From NCBI RefSeq assembly GCF_000931465.1, contig NZ_CP010892.1:1426001-1490000 (forward strand): a stretch of 64,000 bases of DNA. The letters run 5' to 3'. The DNA is from Pseudomonas sp. MRSN 12121 (lineage in GTDB: Bacteria > Pseudomonadota > Gammaproteobacteria > Pseudomonadales > Pseudomonadaceae). Positions 41,803 through 50,453 of the stretch are shown in pieces. The stretch's first letter is position 1. Each line of letters starts with the position of its first letter. The notes under the pieces were generated by a model. The model was not told where the DNA came from. It saw only the letters and a list, made by a program, of their open reading frames with translations, and made no database searches. Made by a program: the position numbers and the translations under genes.

Positions 41803-43975
41803 TCGCGGCGGGCCGCATGCGCTGCTCGATCTCGTCGATCGCTGGCGGCAAATCCGTCAGGGGCACCGCTCGGCCGAGCAGGTGGCCCTGCATGAAGTCG
41901 CAGCCGTGCCGGGCCAGGAACTCGAACTGCTGCGGACTCTCGACCCCTTCGCTGACCACCTGCAGGTGCAGGGTATGCGCCATGACGATGATCGCCTGGA
42001 CGATTTCCCCGTCTTGCACCGACTGGGGCACATCGAGGATGAACGAGCGGTCGATCTTCAGGGTGTTGAGCGGCAGGCGCTTGAGGTAGGCGAGGGACGA
42101 ATAGCCGGTGCCGAAATCGTCGAGCGACAGCGACACGCCGAGGCTGCGGATCTGCCGCAGCAGGCTCACCGTCAGGTCGATATTGCCCATCAGGGCGTTT
42201 TCCGTGACTTCCAGTTCCAGGCGTTGCGCGGCGACGCCGGCCGCTTGCAGGGCGCTGCCGATCTCCTCGGCCAGGGTTTCCCGGGCCAGGTTCAGGGCCG
42301 AGCAGTTGACCGCGACTTTCAGCTCGGCGAAGCCATGGCGGGACAGGGCGGCGAGGTCCTCGCAGGCCCGGCGTAGCACCCAGTTGTCCAACTCGGCGAT
42401 CAACCCGTTGGCTTCGGCGATGCCGATGAAGCGCTCGGGCGCCAGCAGCCCGTGCAGCGGATGCTGCCAGCGCACCAGGGCTTCGAGCTTGCTGACCCGC
42501 TGGCCGGCCAGGTCGTAGATGGGTTGGTAATACAGGGTCAGGCCGGCCTCGGTGTGCAGGGCGTTGCGCAGCTCTTCCTCCAGTTGCAGTTCCAGGCTGG
42601 CCCGACAGGTCAGGTTGGCGCTGAAGAAGTGCAGGCTGTTGCGCCCGCTGCCCTTGGATTGATAGAGCGCGAGGTCGGCATGCTTTAGCAGTTCCTCGCA
42701 GGTGAGGCCGTCGTCGGGAAACACGCTGATGCCGATGCTGGTGGTCATGACCATGCGCCGCCCGGCCAGCTCGATGGGCTCCTTCATCTTGTTCATGATG
42801 CGCTGCGCCATGTGCCGTGCTTCGTCGCGCTCGCGCAGGCTGATGAGAATGCAGAATTCGTCGCCGCCAAAACGCGCCACCACGTCTTCATGGCTGCGGG
42901 TGGAGCTCTTGATATGGTGGGCGAGCACCTTGAGCAGCTCGTCGCCGGCATCGTGGCCGAGGCTGTCGTTGATCCGCTTGAAGTGGTCGATGTCGAGGAA
43001 CATCACCGCCAGCATGCCGCCCTGTACGGTCTTCTCGATGAGTTTTTCGGCGAACAGCTGATTGAAGCCGCGGCGGTTGACCAGGTTGGTCAGGGCGTCG
43101 TAGTGCGCCACTTGTTGCAGCGCCACCCGGGCCTGGTCCAGCTGGCACAGCAGGGTGTTGACCCGGCGCAGGTCCTGTTCCTTGTGTTGCAGCTTCTTGT
43201 CCGCCAGCGCCGCGCTGATGCTGCTGCCGATGATCAACAGGACGATGACGGCGATGGTCAGGCCCAGTTGCAACGGGTTGTCGTCCACCGGGACCGAGGG
43301 CGTGCCGGCCGCCGGCATCACCAGTTTCAACGCGGCCATGCCGGTGAAGTGCATGGCCACGATGCCGCCGCCCAGGAGCAGGCTCGAGGCGTACTTGAGC
43401 GACTGGTGGCGCAGGCCGCTGCCGTCGCTCAGGTAACGCGACAGCAGCAGGGCCACGAGGCTCGCGCTGATGGCGATGGCGATGGACAGGCCGAAGAGGT
43501 CGGGCTGGTAGTAGGCGGTGGCCTGGGAACGCATGGCCGCCATGCCGACGTAGTGCATGGCGCCGATGCCCAGGCCGATCCAGATCGACGCCGCGAGGTA
43601 GCGCCACAATTGCAGCCGGGGATGGCTGAGGGTGTTCATCGCCAGCCAGGAAGCGATCACCGCGCTCAGCAGCGACACCAGGGTCATGGGCAAGTCGTAG
43701 TGGGTTTCGATGGGCAGTTGCAGCGCCAGCATGCCGATGAAGTGCATCGCCCAGATGCCGCCCGCCAGGCAGAACGCCCCGACCCAGCGCCAGCGCCGGC
43801 GGGCGGAGGCCTGGTCGACGTGACGCACCCGTTCGGCCATGTCCAGGGTGGCGAAGCTGCCGGCGCAGGCCACCAGGTAGGCGAGGATCACCAGTATGGG
43901 ATTGTGGGTGCCGCTAAGCAGCAACTGCCCGCCGTCGGGGTGCTCGGTAAAAAAATGCAAACCAAGCCATTCCAT
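41693..43975 (-). CDS. MHYT-GGDEF-EAL c-di-GMP enzyme (MucR-like)
   Basis: This 760-residue inner-membrane protein has an MHYT sensor (about 1-250) with three MH(F/Y) motifs at 77-80, 140-143 and 208-211, a diguanylate cyclase domain with an intact GGDEF (370-374), and a phosphodiesterase domain with EAL (498-500) and DDFGTGYSSL. Both output motifs look active. Domain order matches P. aeruginosa MucR, which tunes c-di-GMP for alginate; NbdA has a degenerate cyclase motif, so it fits less well. The MHYT domain may sense oxygen, NO or copper. Its C-terminal tail of ~37 residues is encoded antisense to the dehydrogenase gene. Confidence 0.88.
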   Translation of the reverse strand: MEWLGLHFFTEHPDGGQLLLSGTHNPILVILAYLVACAGSFATLDMAERVRHVDQASARRRWRWVGAFCLAGGIWAMHFIGMLALQLPIETHYDLPMTLVSLLSAVIASWLAMNTLSHPRLQLWRYLAASIWIGLGIGAMHYVGMAAMRSQATAYYQPDLFGLSIAIAISASLVALLLSRYLSDGSGLRHQSLKYASSLLLGGGIVAMHFTGMAALKLVMPAAGTPSVPVDDNPLQLGLTIAVIVLLIIGSSISAALADKKLQHKEQDLRRVNTLLCQLDQARVALQQVAHYDALTNLVNRRGFNQLFAEKLIEKTVQGGMLAVMFLDIDHFKRINDSLGHDAGDELLKVLAHHIKSSTRSHEDVVARFGGDEFCILISLRERDEARHMAQRIMNKMKEPIELAGRRMVMTTSIGISVFPDDGLTCEELLKHADLALYQSKGSGRNSLHFFSANLTCRASLELQLEEELRNALHTEAGLTLYYQPIYDLAGQRVSKLEALVRWQHPLHGLLAPERFIGIAEANGLIAELDNWVLRRACEDLAALSRHGFAELKVAVNCSALNLARETLAEEIGSALQAAGVAAQRLELEVTENALMGNIDLTVSLLRQIRSLGVSLSLDDFGTGYSSLAYLKRLPLNTLKIDRSFILDVPQSVQDGEIVQAIIVMAHTLHLQVVSEGVESPQQFEFLARHGCDFMQGHLLGRAVPLTDLPPAIDEIEQRMRPAAISPQPSVRDTTAPGSRDPVPDNPGRHASASVARPIR

Positions 43976-44113
43976 CGCATGCCCCGCTCGTCATCCCGTC
44001 TCAGCACCCGCTGGCTGAACGATGGACTGAGTATAGGAAGCACGCGCGAAGCCGAGCGCAGTAGTGGCACTCTGACTTAAATGAATTTGGAATGTCGCCA
44101 ATAACCAATCGAG

Positions 44114-44473
44114 CTAAGCGCTGCGGTCGAAATACAGTTCGGGCTCCAGGGGCGCGAGACCGAAAGCCGCGCGCGCGGCGTCGCAATCGACGTTCTGTTC
44201 GCCGTTTTCCCAGGACGCCTCGAACTCGCGGCACGTGCTGGAGCGCTGGTGATAGATCGAGCAACTGACCTGCTTGCCGACTTCGCCGGTCAGCGCGGTG
44301 CAGCGGGTCGGCTTGCAATCGGTGCCGAGCATGGCGACCCGGCTGGGGCTGATGGACGCCACCAGATCGTCCGGGACCGTACCGCCGGACGAGGCGCATT
44401 CACCCCAGAAAAAAGACACACGAAAGTGTGAACAGCAGGCACCGCAATTCAGACACGGACTGGCTTCGGACAT
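44114..44473 (-). CDS. YkgJ-type cysteine-cluster protein
   Basis: This 119-residue protein has the metal-binding cysteine pattern CLNCGACCSHFRVSFFWGE, then TDCKPTRCTAL, VSCSIYHQRSSTCREF, as in the UPF0153/YkgJ family, which binds zinc or an iron-sulfur cluster. Function is unknown. The start at MSEASPC is typical. Its upstream gap carries a short poly-G stretch. Confidence 0.82.
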   Translation of the reverse strand: MSEASPCLNCGACCSHFRVSFFWGECASSGGTVPDDLVASISPSRVAMLGTDCKPTRCTALTGEVGKQVSCSIYHQRSSTCREFEASWENGEQNVDCDAARAAFGLAPLEPELYFDRSA

Positions 44474-44796
44474 GGGCGTATTTCAACGGGGAGGAGGTGG
44501 ATGAGGGGGGCAGGCAGGCCGCTATTCTAGGCTTCGCAACGGCCTTGGGAAGGGGGGGCGCGAGGTATTTTTCAGGGGGTGCGCAAGCCCTTGAAAAATC
44601 GGCCTTTAGCCCCGTTATCCGGGGGCTGGCGGCGGTTTGGGGCAAACCCCGCGGCCTTGTCTGGCGCCCCGGCGAAGGTGGCCGATTGGCTGATATCAGC
44701 CTTACGAATCATTACAGACAAGCAGGGCACGGCTGACTAGATTGCAACTTCCAGGCTCGGTTGCGTCTGGCCGAATAACAATAAAGAGACCGACCC
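44474..44796. other. Divergent intergenic region with a palindrome
   Basis: This 323-bp gap contains an imperfect hairpin near 44566-44600 (TTTTTCAGGG ... CCCTTGAAAAA) and a perfect 14-bp palindrome GGCTGATATCAGCC (44688-44701), about 95 bases before the MFS start. The palindrome is a candidate operator. No gene is evident. Confidence 0.5.
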
Positions 44797-46143
44797 ATGC
44801 AGAACTCGACCCAAGCGGCGAATGCCTGGCGCATTCTGTTCCTGTTGTTCCTGGCTAACCTGTTCAACTTCTTCGATCGCACCATTCCGGCCATCATCAT
44901 CGAGCCGATCCGCATGGAATGGCACCTGAGCGACTTCCAGCTCGGCATCATCGGCACCGCCTTCACCATCGTCTACGCCATCGCCGGCCTGCCCCTGGGG
45001 CGCATGGCCGATACCGGCTCGCGCAGCAGGCTCATGGGCTGGGGGCTGGCGGTGTGGAGCGGGCTGACCGCGGTCAATGGCCTGGTGGGCAGCTTCTGGA
45101 GTTTCCTGATCGTGCGCATGGGCGTCGGCATCGGCGAAGCCAGCTATGCCCCAGCGGCCAACTCGCTGATCGGCGACCTGTTCCCCGCCCATCGCCGGGC
45201 CCGGGCCATGGGCATCTTCATGCTTGGCCTGCCCCTGGGCCTGCTGCTGGCGTTCTTCACCATCGGCGCGATGGTCAAGGCGTTCGACAGCTGGCGCGCG
45301 CCGTTCTTTATCGCCGCGGTGCCGGGGCTGGTGCTGGCGGTGTTCATGTTCTTCATCAAGGAGCCCAAGCGCGGGGCGGCGGAGACGGTCAAGGTGTCCC
45401 AGGAACGGGTCGACCGGCCGATCCGCCGGGTGCTGGCGATCCCGACCTTTCTCTGGCTGGTGCTGGCCGGGCTGACCTTCAACTTCGCCACCTACGCCTG
45501 CAACTCGTTCCTGGTGCCGATGCTGCAGCGTTATTTCCTCATGCCCCTGCAGGAAGCCGCGGTGGCCACCGGGGTCATTGTCGGGGTCACCGGGCTGGTC
45601 GGCCTGACCCTGGGCGGCTGGGTGGCCGACAAGATCCACCAGCGGGTCGCCAATGGCCGGTTGCTGTTCGCCGCCTTCAGCATGCTGATCTCGACCCTGT
45701 GCACCGCCTGGGCCCTGCATGCCGGGCGTATCGAGATCGGCGTGTTCGTCGCCGTGTTCAGTGTCGGCTGGCTGTTTGCCTACAACTTCTATACCTGCGT
45801 CTACACGGCGATCCAGGACGTGGTCGAGCCGCGCCTGCGGGCCACGGCCATGGCGCTGTTCTTCGCCGGCCTGTATCTGCTGGGCGGTGGCCTGGGGCCG
45901 GTGGTGGTGGGTGCGCTGTCCGATCACTTCGCCCATGCGGCGATGTACGCCGCGGGCGCCGAGCAGATGACCGAAGCCTTCAAGGCCGTCGGCCTGCACG
46001 ACGCCATGTACCTGATTCCGGTGGCGCTGTTGCTGACCCTGCTGTTCCTGTTCATGGCCTCGCGCTGCTTCGTGCGCGATGCACAGCGGATGAAGGATGG
46101 GCTGGTGCCGGGCGAGGCGGTAGGGGCGGCGGCTACAGCCTGA
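44797..46143 (+). CDS. MFS transporter, Spinster-like
   Basis: This 448-residue inner-membrane carrier has twelve hydrophobic segments, with the N-half motifs FNFFDRTIPAIIIEPIRMEW and GRMADTGSRSRLMGWG. It resembles Spinster-like major facilitator proteins. The substrate is not deducible. A good leader and AAAGAG lie before the ATG. It stands alone and ends at a bidirectional terminator. Confidence 0.85.
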   Translation: MQNSTQAANAWRILFLLFLANLFNFFDRTIPAIIIEPIRMEWHLSDFQLGIIGTAFTIVYAIAGLPLGRMADTGSRSRLMGWGLAVWSGLTAVNGLVGSFWSFLIVRMGVGIGEASYAPAANSLIGDLFPAHRRARAMGIFMLGLPLGLLLAFFTIGAMVKAFDSWRAPFFIAAVPGLVLAVFMFFIKEPKRGAAETVKVSQERVDRPIRRVLAIPTFLWLVLAGLTFNFATYACNSFLVPMLQRYFLMPLQEAAVATGVIVGVTGLVGLTLGGWVADKIHQRVANGRLLFAAFSMLISTLCTAWALHAGRIEIGVFVAVFSVGWLFAYNFYTCVYTAIQDVVEPRLRATAMALFFAGLYLLGGGLGPVVVGALSDHFAHAAMYAAGAEQMTEAFKAVGLHDAMYLIPVALLLTLLFLFMASRCFVRDAQRMKDGLVPGEAVGAAATA

Positions 46144-46151
46144 TCGACCCG

Positions 46152-46163
46152 CTCGCTCCTACA
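46152..46163 (-). repeat. Remnant of a REP arm
   Basis: CTCGCTCCTACA matches only the outer end of a REP arm, with no hairpin partner. Confidence 0.5.
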
Positions 46164-46172
46164 GAAACAGGT

Positions 46173-46206
46173 GAAAAAAAGGCCCGCATTGCGCGGGCCT
46201 TTTTAT
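46173..46206. terminator. Bidirectional terminator between the MFS gene and rapA
   Basis: The stem AGGCCCGC/GCGGGCCT is flanked by seven A residues on one side and five T residues on the other, and lies between two convergent genes. Confidence 0.92.
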
Positions 46207-46223
46207 TTGCGGGAGGAAGGGGA

Positions 46224-49070
46224 TCAGCCCGCTACCAGCACCCGGATCGCTTCCAGGCGCAGCGCCGCTTTCTCCAGCATGGCCAGGCCTTGTTCGCGCT
46301 GCTTGCGCAGGGCTTCCAGCTCGCTGTCGCGCACGCTCGGGTTGACCGCCTGCAACGCGGTCAGGCGCGCCAGCTCTTCATCGGTGTCGGCGGCCAGGCG
46401 GCGTTGCGCTTCGGCCACGCGCTCGGCGTGACGCGGGGCGATCTTGGTTTCGCCGGCGTTGATCTTCGGCGCCAGCTGGTCGCGCTGGGCCTGGATGAAC
46501 TTGTTGGCGCTGGCCTTGGGAACGCTTTCCAGCTGGTCGTTGAGGGTCTCGAAAGCGACGCGCGCGGCCAGGTCGTTGCCGTTGGCGTCCAGCAGGCAGC
46601 GCAGGGCGGCCGGCGGCAAGTAGCGGCCCAGTTGCAGCGAGCGGGGGGCCACCACCTCACTGACATACAGCAGTTCCAGCAATACGGTGCCGGGTTTCAG
46701 CGCCTTGTTCTTGATCAGCGCCACGGCGGTGTTGCCCATGGAGCCGGACAGCACCAGGTCCATGCCGCCTTGCACCATCGGGTGCTCCCAGGTGATGAAC
46801 TGCATGTCTTCGCGAGACAGCGCCTGGTTGCGGTCGTAGGTGATGGTCACGCCTTCGTCGTCGCCCAGCGGGAAGCTGGCGTCGAGCATTTTTTCGCTCG
46901 GCTTGAGGATCAGGGCGTTGTCCGAATGGTCTTCGCTGTCGATGCCGAAAGCGTCGAACAGGGTTTCCATGTAGATCGGCAGGGCGAACTGGTCGTCCTG
47001 TTCGAGGATCGCCTCCACCAGCGCCTCGCCTTCGCCGGCACCGCCGGAGTTGAGCTCCAGCAAGCGGTCGCGTCCGGTGTGCAGCTCGGCTTCCAGGCGT
47101 TCGCGCTCGGCGCGCGCTTCGTCGATCAGCGCTTGCCACTGGCCGTCGTCGGCTTCTTCCAGCAGCGGCAGCAGGCGCGGGCCGAACTGATGCTGCAGGG
47201 CGTTGCCGGTCGGGCAGGTATTGAGGAAGGCGTTCAGCGCCTCGTGGTACCACTGGAACAGGCGTTCTTGCGGGCTGGTTTCCAGGTACGGCACATGCAG
47301 CTCGATCACGTGTTTCTGACCGATCCGGTCGAGACGGCCGATCCGCTGTTCCAGCAGGTCCGGGTGCGACGGCAGGTCGAACAGCACCAGGTGGTGGGCG
47401 AACTGGAAGTTGCGGCCTTCGCTGCCGATTTCCGAGCAGATCAGCACCTGGGCGCCAAATTCCTCATCGGCGAAGTAGGCGGCGGCGCGGTCGCGCTCGA
47501 GGATGTTCATGCCTTCATGGAACACCGTGGCCGGAATGCCGGAGCGCACGCGCAGGGCGTCTTCCAGGTCCATGGCGGTTTCCGCGTGGGCGCAGATCAC
47601 CAGGACCTTGGTGCGCTTGAGCATCTTCAACTGGTCGATCAGCCACTCGACCCGCGGGTCGAATTTCCACCAGCGCTCTTCTTCGCCGGCGTCCGGCTGG
47701 GCCTGGAAGCTGACTTCCGGGTACAGCTCGGCGTGTTCGCCCAGCGGCAGCTCCAGGTATTCGTCCGGGCATGGCAGCGGGTAGGGGTGCAGCTTGCGCT
47801 CGGGGAAGCCTTGCACCGCGGCGCGGGTGTTGCGGAACAGCACGCGGCCGGTGCCGTGGCGGTCCAGCAGCTCGCGCACCAGGCGCGCGCTGGCTTCGCT
47901 GTCGCCATCGTTGACGGCGGCGAGCAGGGCTTCGCCCTCGTTGCCGAGGAAACCCTGGATGGTCTGGTGCGCGGTTGGCGACAGGCGGCCGTTATCCAGC
48001 AGTTCCTGCACGGCTTCGGCCACCGGGCGATAATTGTCGCTCTCGGCGCGGAAGGCGGCGAGGTCGTGGAAACGGTTCGGATCGAGCAGGCGCAGACGGG
48101 CGAAGTGGCTGTCCTGGCCCAGCTGTTCCGGGGTGGCGGTGAGCAGCAGGACGCCAGGAATGACTTCGGCCAGCTGTTCCACCAGCGCGTATTCCGGGCT
48201 GACCTGGTCTTCGTGCCACACCAGGTGGTGAGCTTCGTCGACCACCATCAGGTCCCAGCCGGCGGCGAACAGCGCGTCCTGGGCCTTCTCGTCGTCCACC
48301 AGCCATTCCAGGGCGACCAGGGCGAGCTGGGTGTCCTCGAAGGGGTTGGTGGCATCGCTTTCGATGAAACGTTCTTCGTCGAACAGCGCGACCTGCAGGT
48401 TGAAGCGCCGGCGCATTTCCACCAGCCACTGGTGCTGCAGGTTTTCCGGGACCAGGATCAGCACGCGGCTGGCACGGCCCGACAGCAGCTGGCGATGAAT
48501 CACCAGGCCGGCTTCGATGGTCTTGCCCAGGCCCACTTCGTCCGCCAGCAGGACCCGCGGTGCGATCCGGTCGGCGACTTCACGGGCGATGTGCAACTGG
48601 TGGGCGATAGGCTGGGCGCGCGCGCCGCCCAGGCCCCACAGCGGCGATTGCAGCTGGCGGCTGGTGTGTTCCAGGGTGTGGTAGCGCAGGGAGAACCAGG
48701 CCAGCGGGTCGATCTGCCCGGCGAACAGACGGTCGCTGGCCAGGCGGAACTGAATGAAGTTCGAGAGCTGGGTTTCCGGCAGGGTGACGGTTTCGTTCTG
48801 CCCGTTGAGGCCGTGATAGACCAGCAGGCCGTCGACGTCGTCGACTTCGCGCACGGTCATCTTCCAGCCTTCGAAGTGGGTGATGGTGTCACCCGGGGAA
48901 AACCTCACACGCGTGAGGGGCGCATTCCGTAGCGCATACTGGCGAGTGTCGCCAGTGGCCGGGTAGAGCACGGTCAGCAAGCGGCCGTCCTGTGCCAGAA
49001 CGGTGCCTAGACCTAGCTCGGCTTCGCTGTCACTGATCCAGCGTTGCCCCGGTTGATACTGCTGCGCCAT
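46224..49070 (-). CDS. rapA: RNA polymerase-associated ATPase RapA (HepA)
   Basis: This 948-residue Swi2/Snf2-type ATPase recycles stalled RNA polymerase. Walker A is [15 protein letters not shown], Walker B is VVDEAHHL, and helicase motifs V and VI are in [41 protein letters not shown]. The N-terminal Tudor-like region begins [24 protein letters not shown]. Length is typical. It is monocistronic, with its own terminator. Confidence 0.96.
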   Translation of the reverse strand: MAQQYQPGQRWISDSEAELGLGTVLAQDGRLLTVLYPATGDTRQYALRNAPLTRVRFSPGDTITHFEGWKMTVREVDDVDGLLVYHGLNGQNETVTLPETQLSNFIQFRLASDRLFAGQIDPLAWFSLRYHTLEHTSRQLQSPLWGLGGARAQPIAHQLHIAREVADRIAPRVLLADEVGLGKTIEAGLVIHRQLLSGRASRVLILVPENLQHQWLVEMRRRFNLQVALFDEERFIESDATNPFEDTQLALVALEWLVDDEKAQDALFAAGWDLMVVDEAHHLVWHEDQVSPEYALVEQLAEVIPGVLLLTATPEQLGQDSHFARLRLLDPNRFHDLAAFRAESDNYRPVAEAVQELLDNGRLSPTAHQTIQGFLGNEGEALLAAVNDGDSEASARLVRELLDRHGTGRVLFRNTRAAVQGFPERKLHPYPLPCPDEYLELPLGEHAELYPEVSFQAQPDAGEEERWWKFDPRVEWLIDQLKMLKRTKVLVICAHAETAMDLEDALRVRSGIPATVFHEGMNILERDRAAAYFADEEFGAQVLICSEIGSEGRNFQFAHHLVLFDLPSHPDLLEQRIGRLDRIGQKHVIELHVPYLETSPQERLFQWYHEALNAFLNTCPTGNALQHQFGPRLLPLLEEADDGQWQALIDEARAERERLEAELHTGRDRLLELNSGGAGEGEALVEAILEQDDQFALPIYMETLFDAFGIDSEDHSDNALILKPSEKMLDASFPLGDDEGVTITYDRNQALSREDMQFITWEHPMVQGGMDLVLSGSMGNTAVALIKNKALKPGTVLLELLYVSEVVAPRSLQLGRYLPPAALRCLLDANGNDLAARVAFETLNDQLESVPKASANKFIQAQRDQLAPKINAGETKIAPRHAERVAEAQRRLAADTDEELARLTALQAVNPSVRDSELEALRKQREQGLAMLEKAALRLEAIRVLVAG

Positions 49071-49240
49071 GCTGCCTGACTCCCGCCTTGAAAAAGCCGG
49101 CTATGTTAACGGATCGACGCCCTCAGGCCAAAGGGCTGTGACAAAAACTACTACGCTTGGAAGGTAGCGTATCGGCGGCGTTTGTCGGGCCTCGCGGCAC
49201 TATCGGCTGACGACTGGGTCACAAGTTTGCGACCGATGGC

Positions 49241-49267
49241 TCAAGTCGTCCCCTCAGCAGCCGACAG
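49241..49267 (+). promoter_or_regulatory. Candidate FliA (sigma-28) flagellar promoter
   Basis: TCAAGTCG, 11 bases, then GCCGACAG match the sigma-28 pattern TAAAGTTT-N11-GCCGATAA in spacing and most positions. The predicted start site lies close to the ribosome site (AGGAG, 49277-49281) of the next gene. Confidence 0.6.
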
Positions 49268-49291
49268 CCTGCCGACAGGAGAATAAATAAT

Positions 49292-49633
49292 ATGCTGCCT
49301 CCGATGCTGCCCTTGAGTGCCGTGCCAGTGACCTCCCAGCAGGACCCGATCCGGCCGCGTCCGGATATCCCGCCGGTGGTGCCGGTGCAACAGAGTTCCA
49401 ACGAAAGCACCATCGACCTGCAAAAACGCGACGCCGAACAGTCGGCGTTGCTGCTGCGCGAAGAACAGCAACGCCAGCAGCAAAAGCACAAGCGCCAGCG
49501 CGAGGCGGAGGATGATCCCGAGCTGCATCTGGCAGTGCCCGGCGACGAACTGAACGCCGACAATACCGTGCCTGTGGTGCCGCTGATCGAGGATGCGCCG
49601 CGCCAGGGGCTGTGGGTCGACGTCGAGGTCTAG
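49292..49633 (+). CDS. Small Gln/Arg-rich protein under a FliA-like promoter
   Basis: This 113-residue soluble, polar protein has a Pro-rich start (MLPPMLPLSAVPVTSQQDPIRPRPDIPP), a Gln/Glu/Arg-rich helical middle (SALLLREEQQRQQQKHKRQRE) and a short acidic end. I recognise no domain. A strong AGGAG and a sigma-28-type promoter precede it, so it may be made with late flagellar genes. There is no flagellar gene next to it. Confidence 0.62.
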   Translation: MLPPMLPLSAVPVTSQQDPIRPRPDIPPVVPVQQSSNESTIDLQKRDAEQSALLLREEQQRQQQKHKRQREAEDDPELHLAVPGDELNADNTVPVVPLIEDAPRQGLWVDVEV

Positions 49634-49768
49634 GCGGTCTTTCCAAGCTTCAATCATGTGTGGCGCTGGTCAGCCGCCGCGTCACGCCGCATTATGGGCC
49701 GACCCGCAAGGGCCGTAGCCCGTTATCCAGCGGCTTCGGTCGACATTGACCCGAACGATGCAAGAGCC

Positions 49769-49927
49769 ATGAGCCAAGACGACAACCTGATCGACCTGAA
49801 CGCCGAACGTACCAAGCGTGTGCATGACCTGAAGGAAAAGCGCCTGAATGAAGTACGCCAGGCATTCGAGCAGGCCATGCCGCTGGGCAAGCCGAAAAAG
49901 AAACCGAAAAAGCCGAAAAAGCGCTGA
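49769..49927 (+). CDS. Small lysine-rich protein
   Basis: This 52-residue protein reads MSQDDNLIDLNAERTKRVHD, then a helical segment LNEVRQAFEQAMPLG and a basic tail KPKKKPKKPKKR. The tail suggests nucleic-acid binding, but no domain is known. A longer open frame exists upstream, but only this start (preceded by AAGAG) makes sense. Confidence 0.62.
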   Translation: MSQDDNLIDLNAERTKRVHDLKEKRLNEVRQAFEQAMPLGKPKKKPKKPKKR

Positions 49928-50070
49928 TCCGGGCGCGATCCGTTGATACAAGTCAGTTATTTCCCCTCCCTGTCGCCCTGTCGTGGGCGACATTGACCCC
50001 GGTCAATTTTCCCCGCCGCCTCTTTGGTTAACTTAGCCCCATCGCAACAGGGCAGAGCAGGAGGCCAGTC

Positions 50071-50187
50071 ATGTTTTTCGATAATGTGGTGTTCGCCGGA
50101 GTGCTGACCGTCGGCCTCATGGTTCTGTTTTTCGCAGGGTTTGGATTCTTCATCTGGAAAGACGCGAATAAGCGCAAAAAACCTTAA
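50071..50187 (+). CDS. 38-residue single-pass membrane protein
   Basis: The sequence begins MFFDNVVFAGVLTVGLMVLF, continues as a hydrophobic helix and ends in a basic tail (DANKRKKP), which would face the cytoplasm. A near-perfect AGGAGG lies eight bases before the ATG and an intrinsic terminator follows the stop, so it is a real transcription unit. It is similar in size to accessory subunits of respiratory or transport complexes, but I cannot assign it. Confidence 0.72.
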   Translation: MFFDNVVFAGVLTVGLMVLFFAGFGFFIWKDANKRKKP

Positions 50188-50219
50188 ATCTTTCCAGTCA
50201 CGAGCACGCAAGGCATTTT

Positions 50220-50245
50220 GGGCAACTTCGGTTGCCCTTTTTTTT
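50220..50245 (+). terminator. Terminator after the 38-residue protein gene
   Basis: GGGCAAC-TTCG-GTTGCCC is a stable tetraloop hairpin followed by eight T residues, 32 bases past the stop codon. Confidence 0.93.
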
Positions 50246-50258
50246 GCCTATGGCTTTT

Positions 50259-50376
50259 GTAGGAGCGAGGCTTGCCCGCGATGGGCTGCAACGCAGCCCT
50301 ACCATCTGATTCCGCGCCTGGCCTGGAGACAGGCATCGCCCAAACGAACCCCATCGCGGGCAAGCCTCGCTCCTAC
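50259..50376. repeat. REP doublet (GAGGCTTGCCCG variant)
   Basis: Arms 50259-50282 (GTAGGAGCGAGGCTTGCCCG) and 50353-50376 are exact reverse complements about 70 bp apart. A smaller inverted repeat (CTGCAACGCAG) lies inside. Confidence 0.9.
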
Positions 50377-50402
50377 GGCGATCGATCATTACCGCAGGCA
50401 TG

Positions 50403-50437
50403 AAAAAAGGTGCGACCCGAGGGGCGCACCTTTTTTT
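50403..50437. terminator. Terminator of pit
   Basis: A 9-bp stem GGTGCG(A)CCC/GGGCGCACC with one bulge is flanked by six A and seven T residues. It ends the leftward pit transcript. Confidence 0.88.
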
Positions 50438-50453
50438 GTCGCGAGCCTGAAAA

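Noticed and set aside
44428..44736. Rightward 102-codon frame between the cysteine-cluster gene and the MFS gene
   Set aside because: It starts inside the opposite gene, has no signal or domain and no ribosome site.
44919..48932. Open frame of 1337 codons on the plus strand
   Set aside because: It runs through the MFS gene in another frame and then opposite rapA; no domain can be seen and it crosses a strong terminator.
8517..50376. Repeated palindromes as a CRISPR array
   Set aside because: Copies are thousands of bases apart and inverted, without regular spacers.
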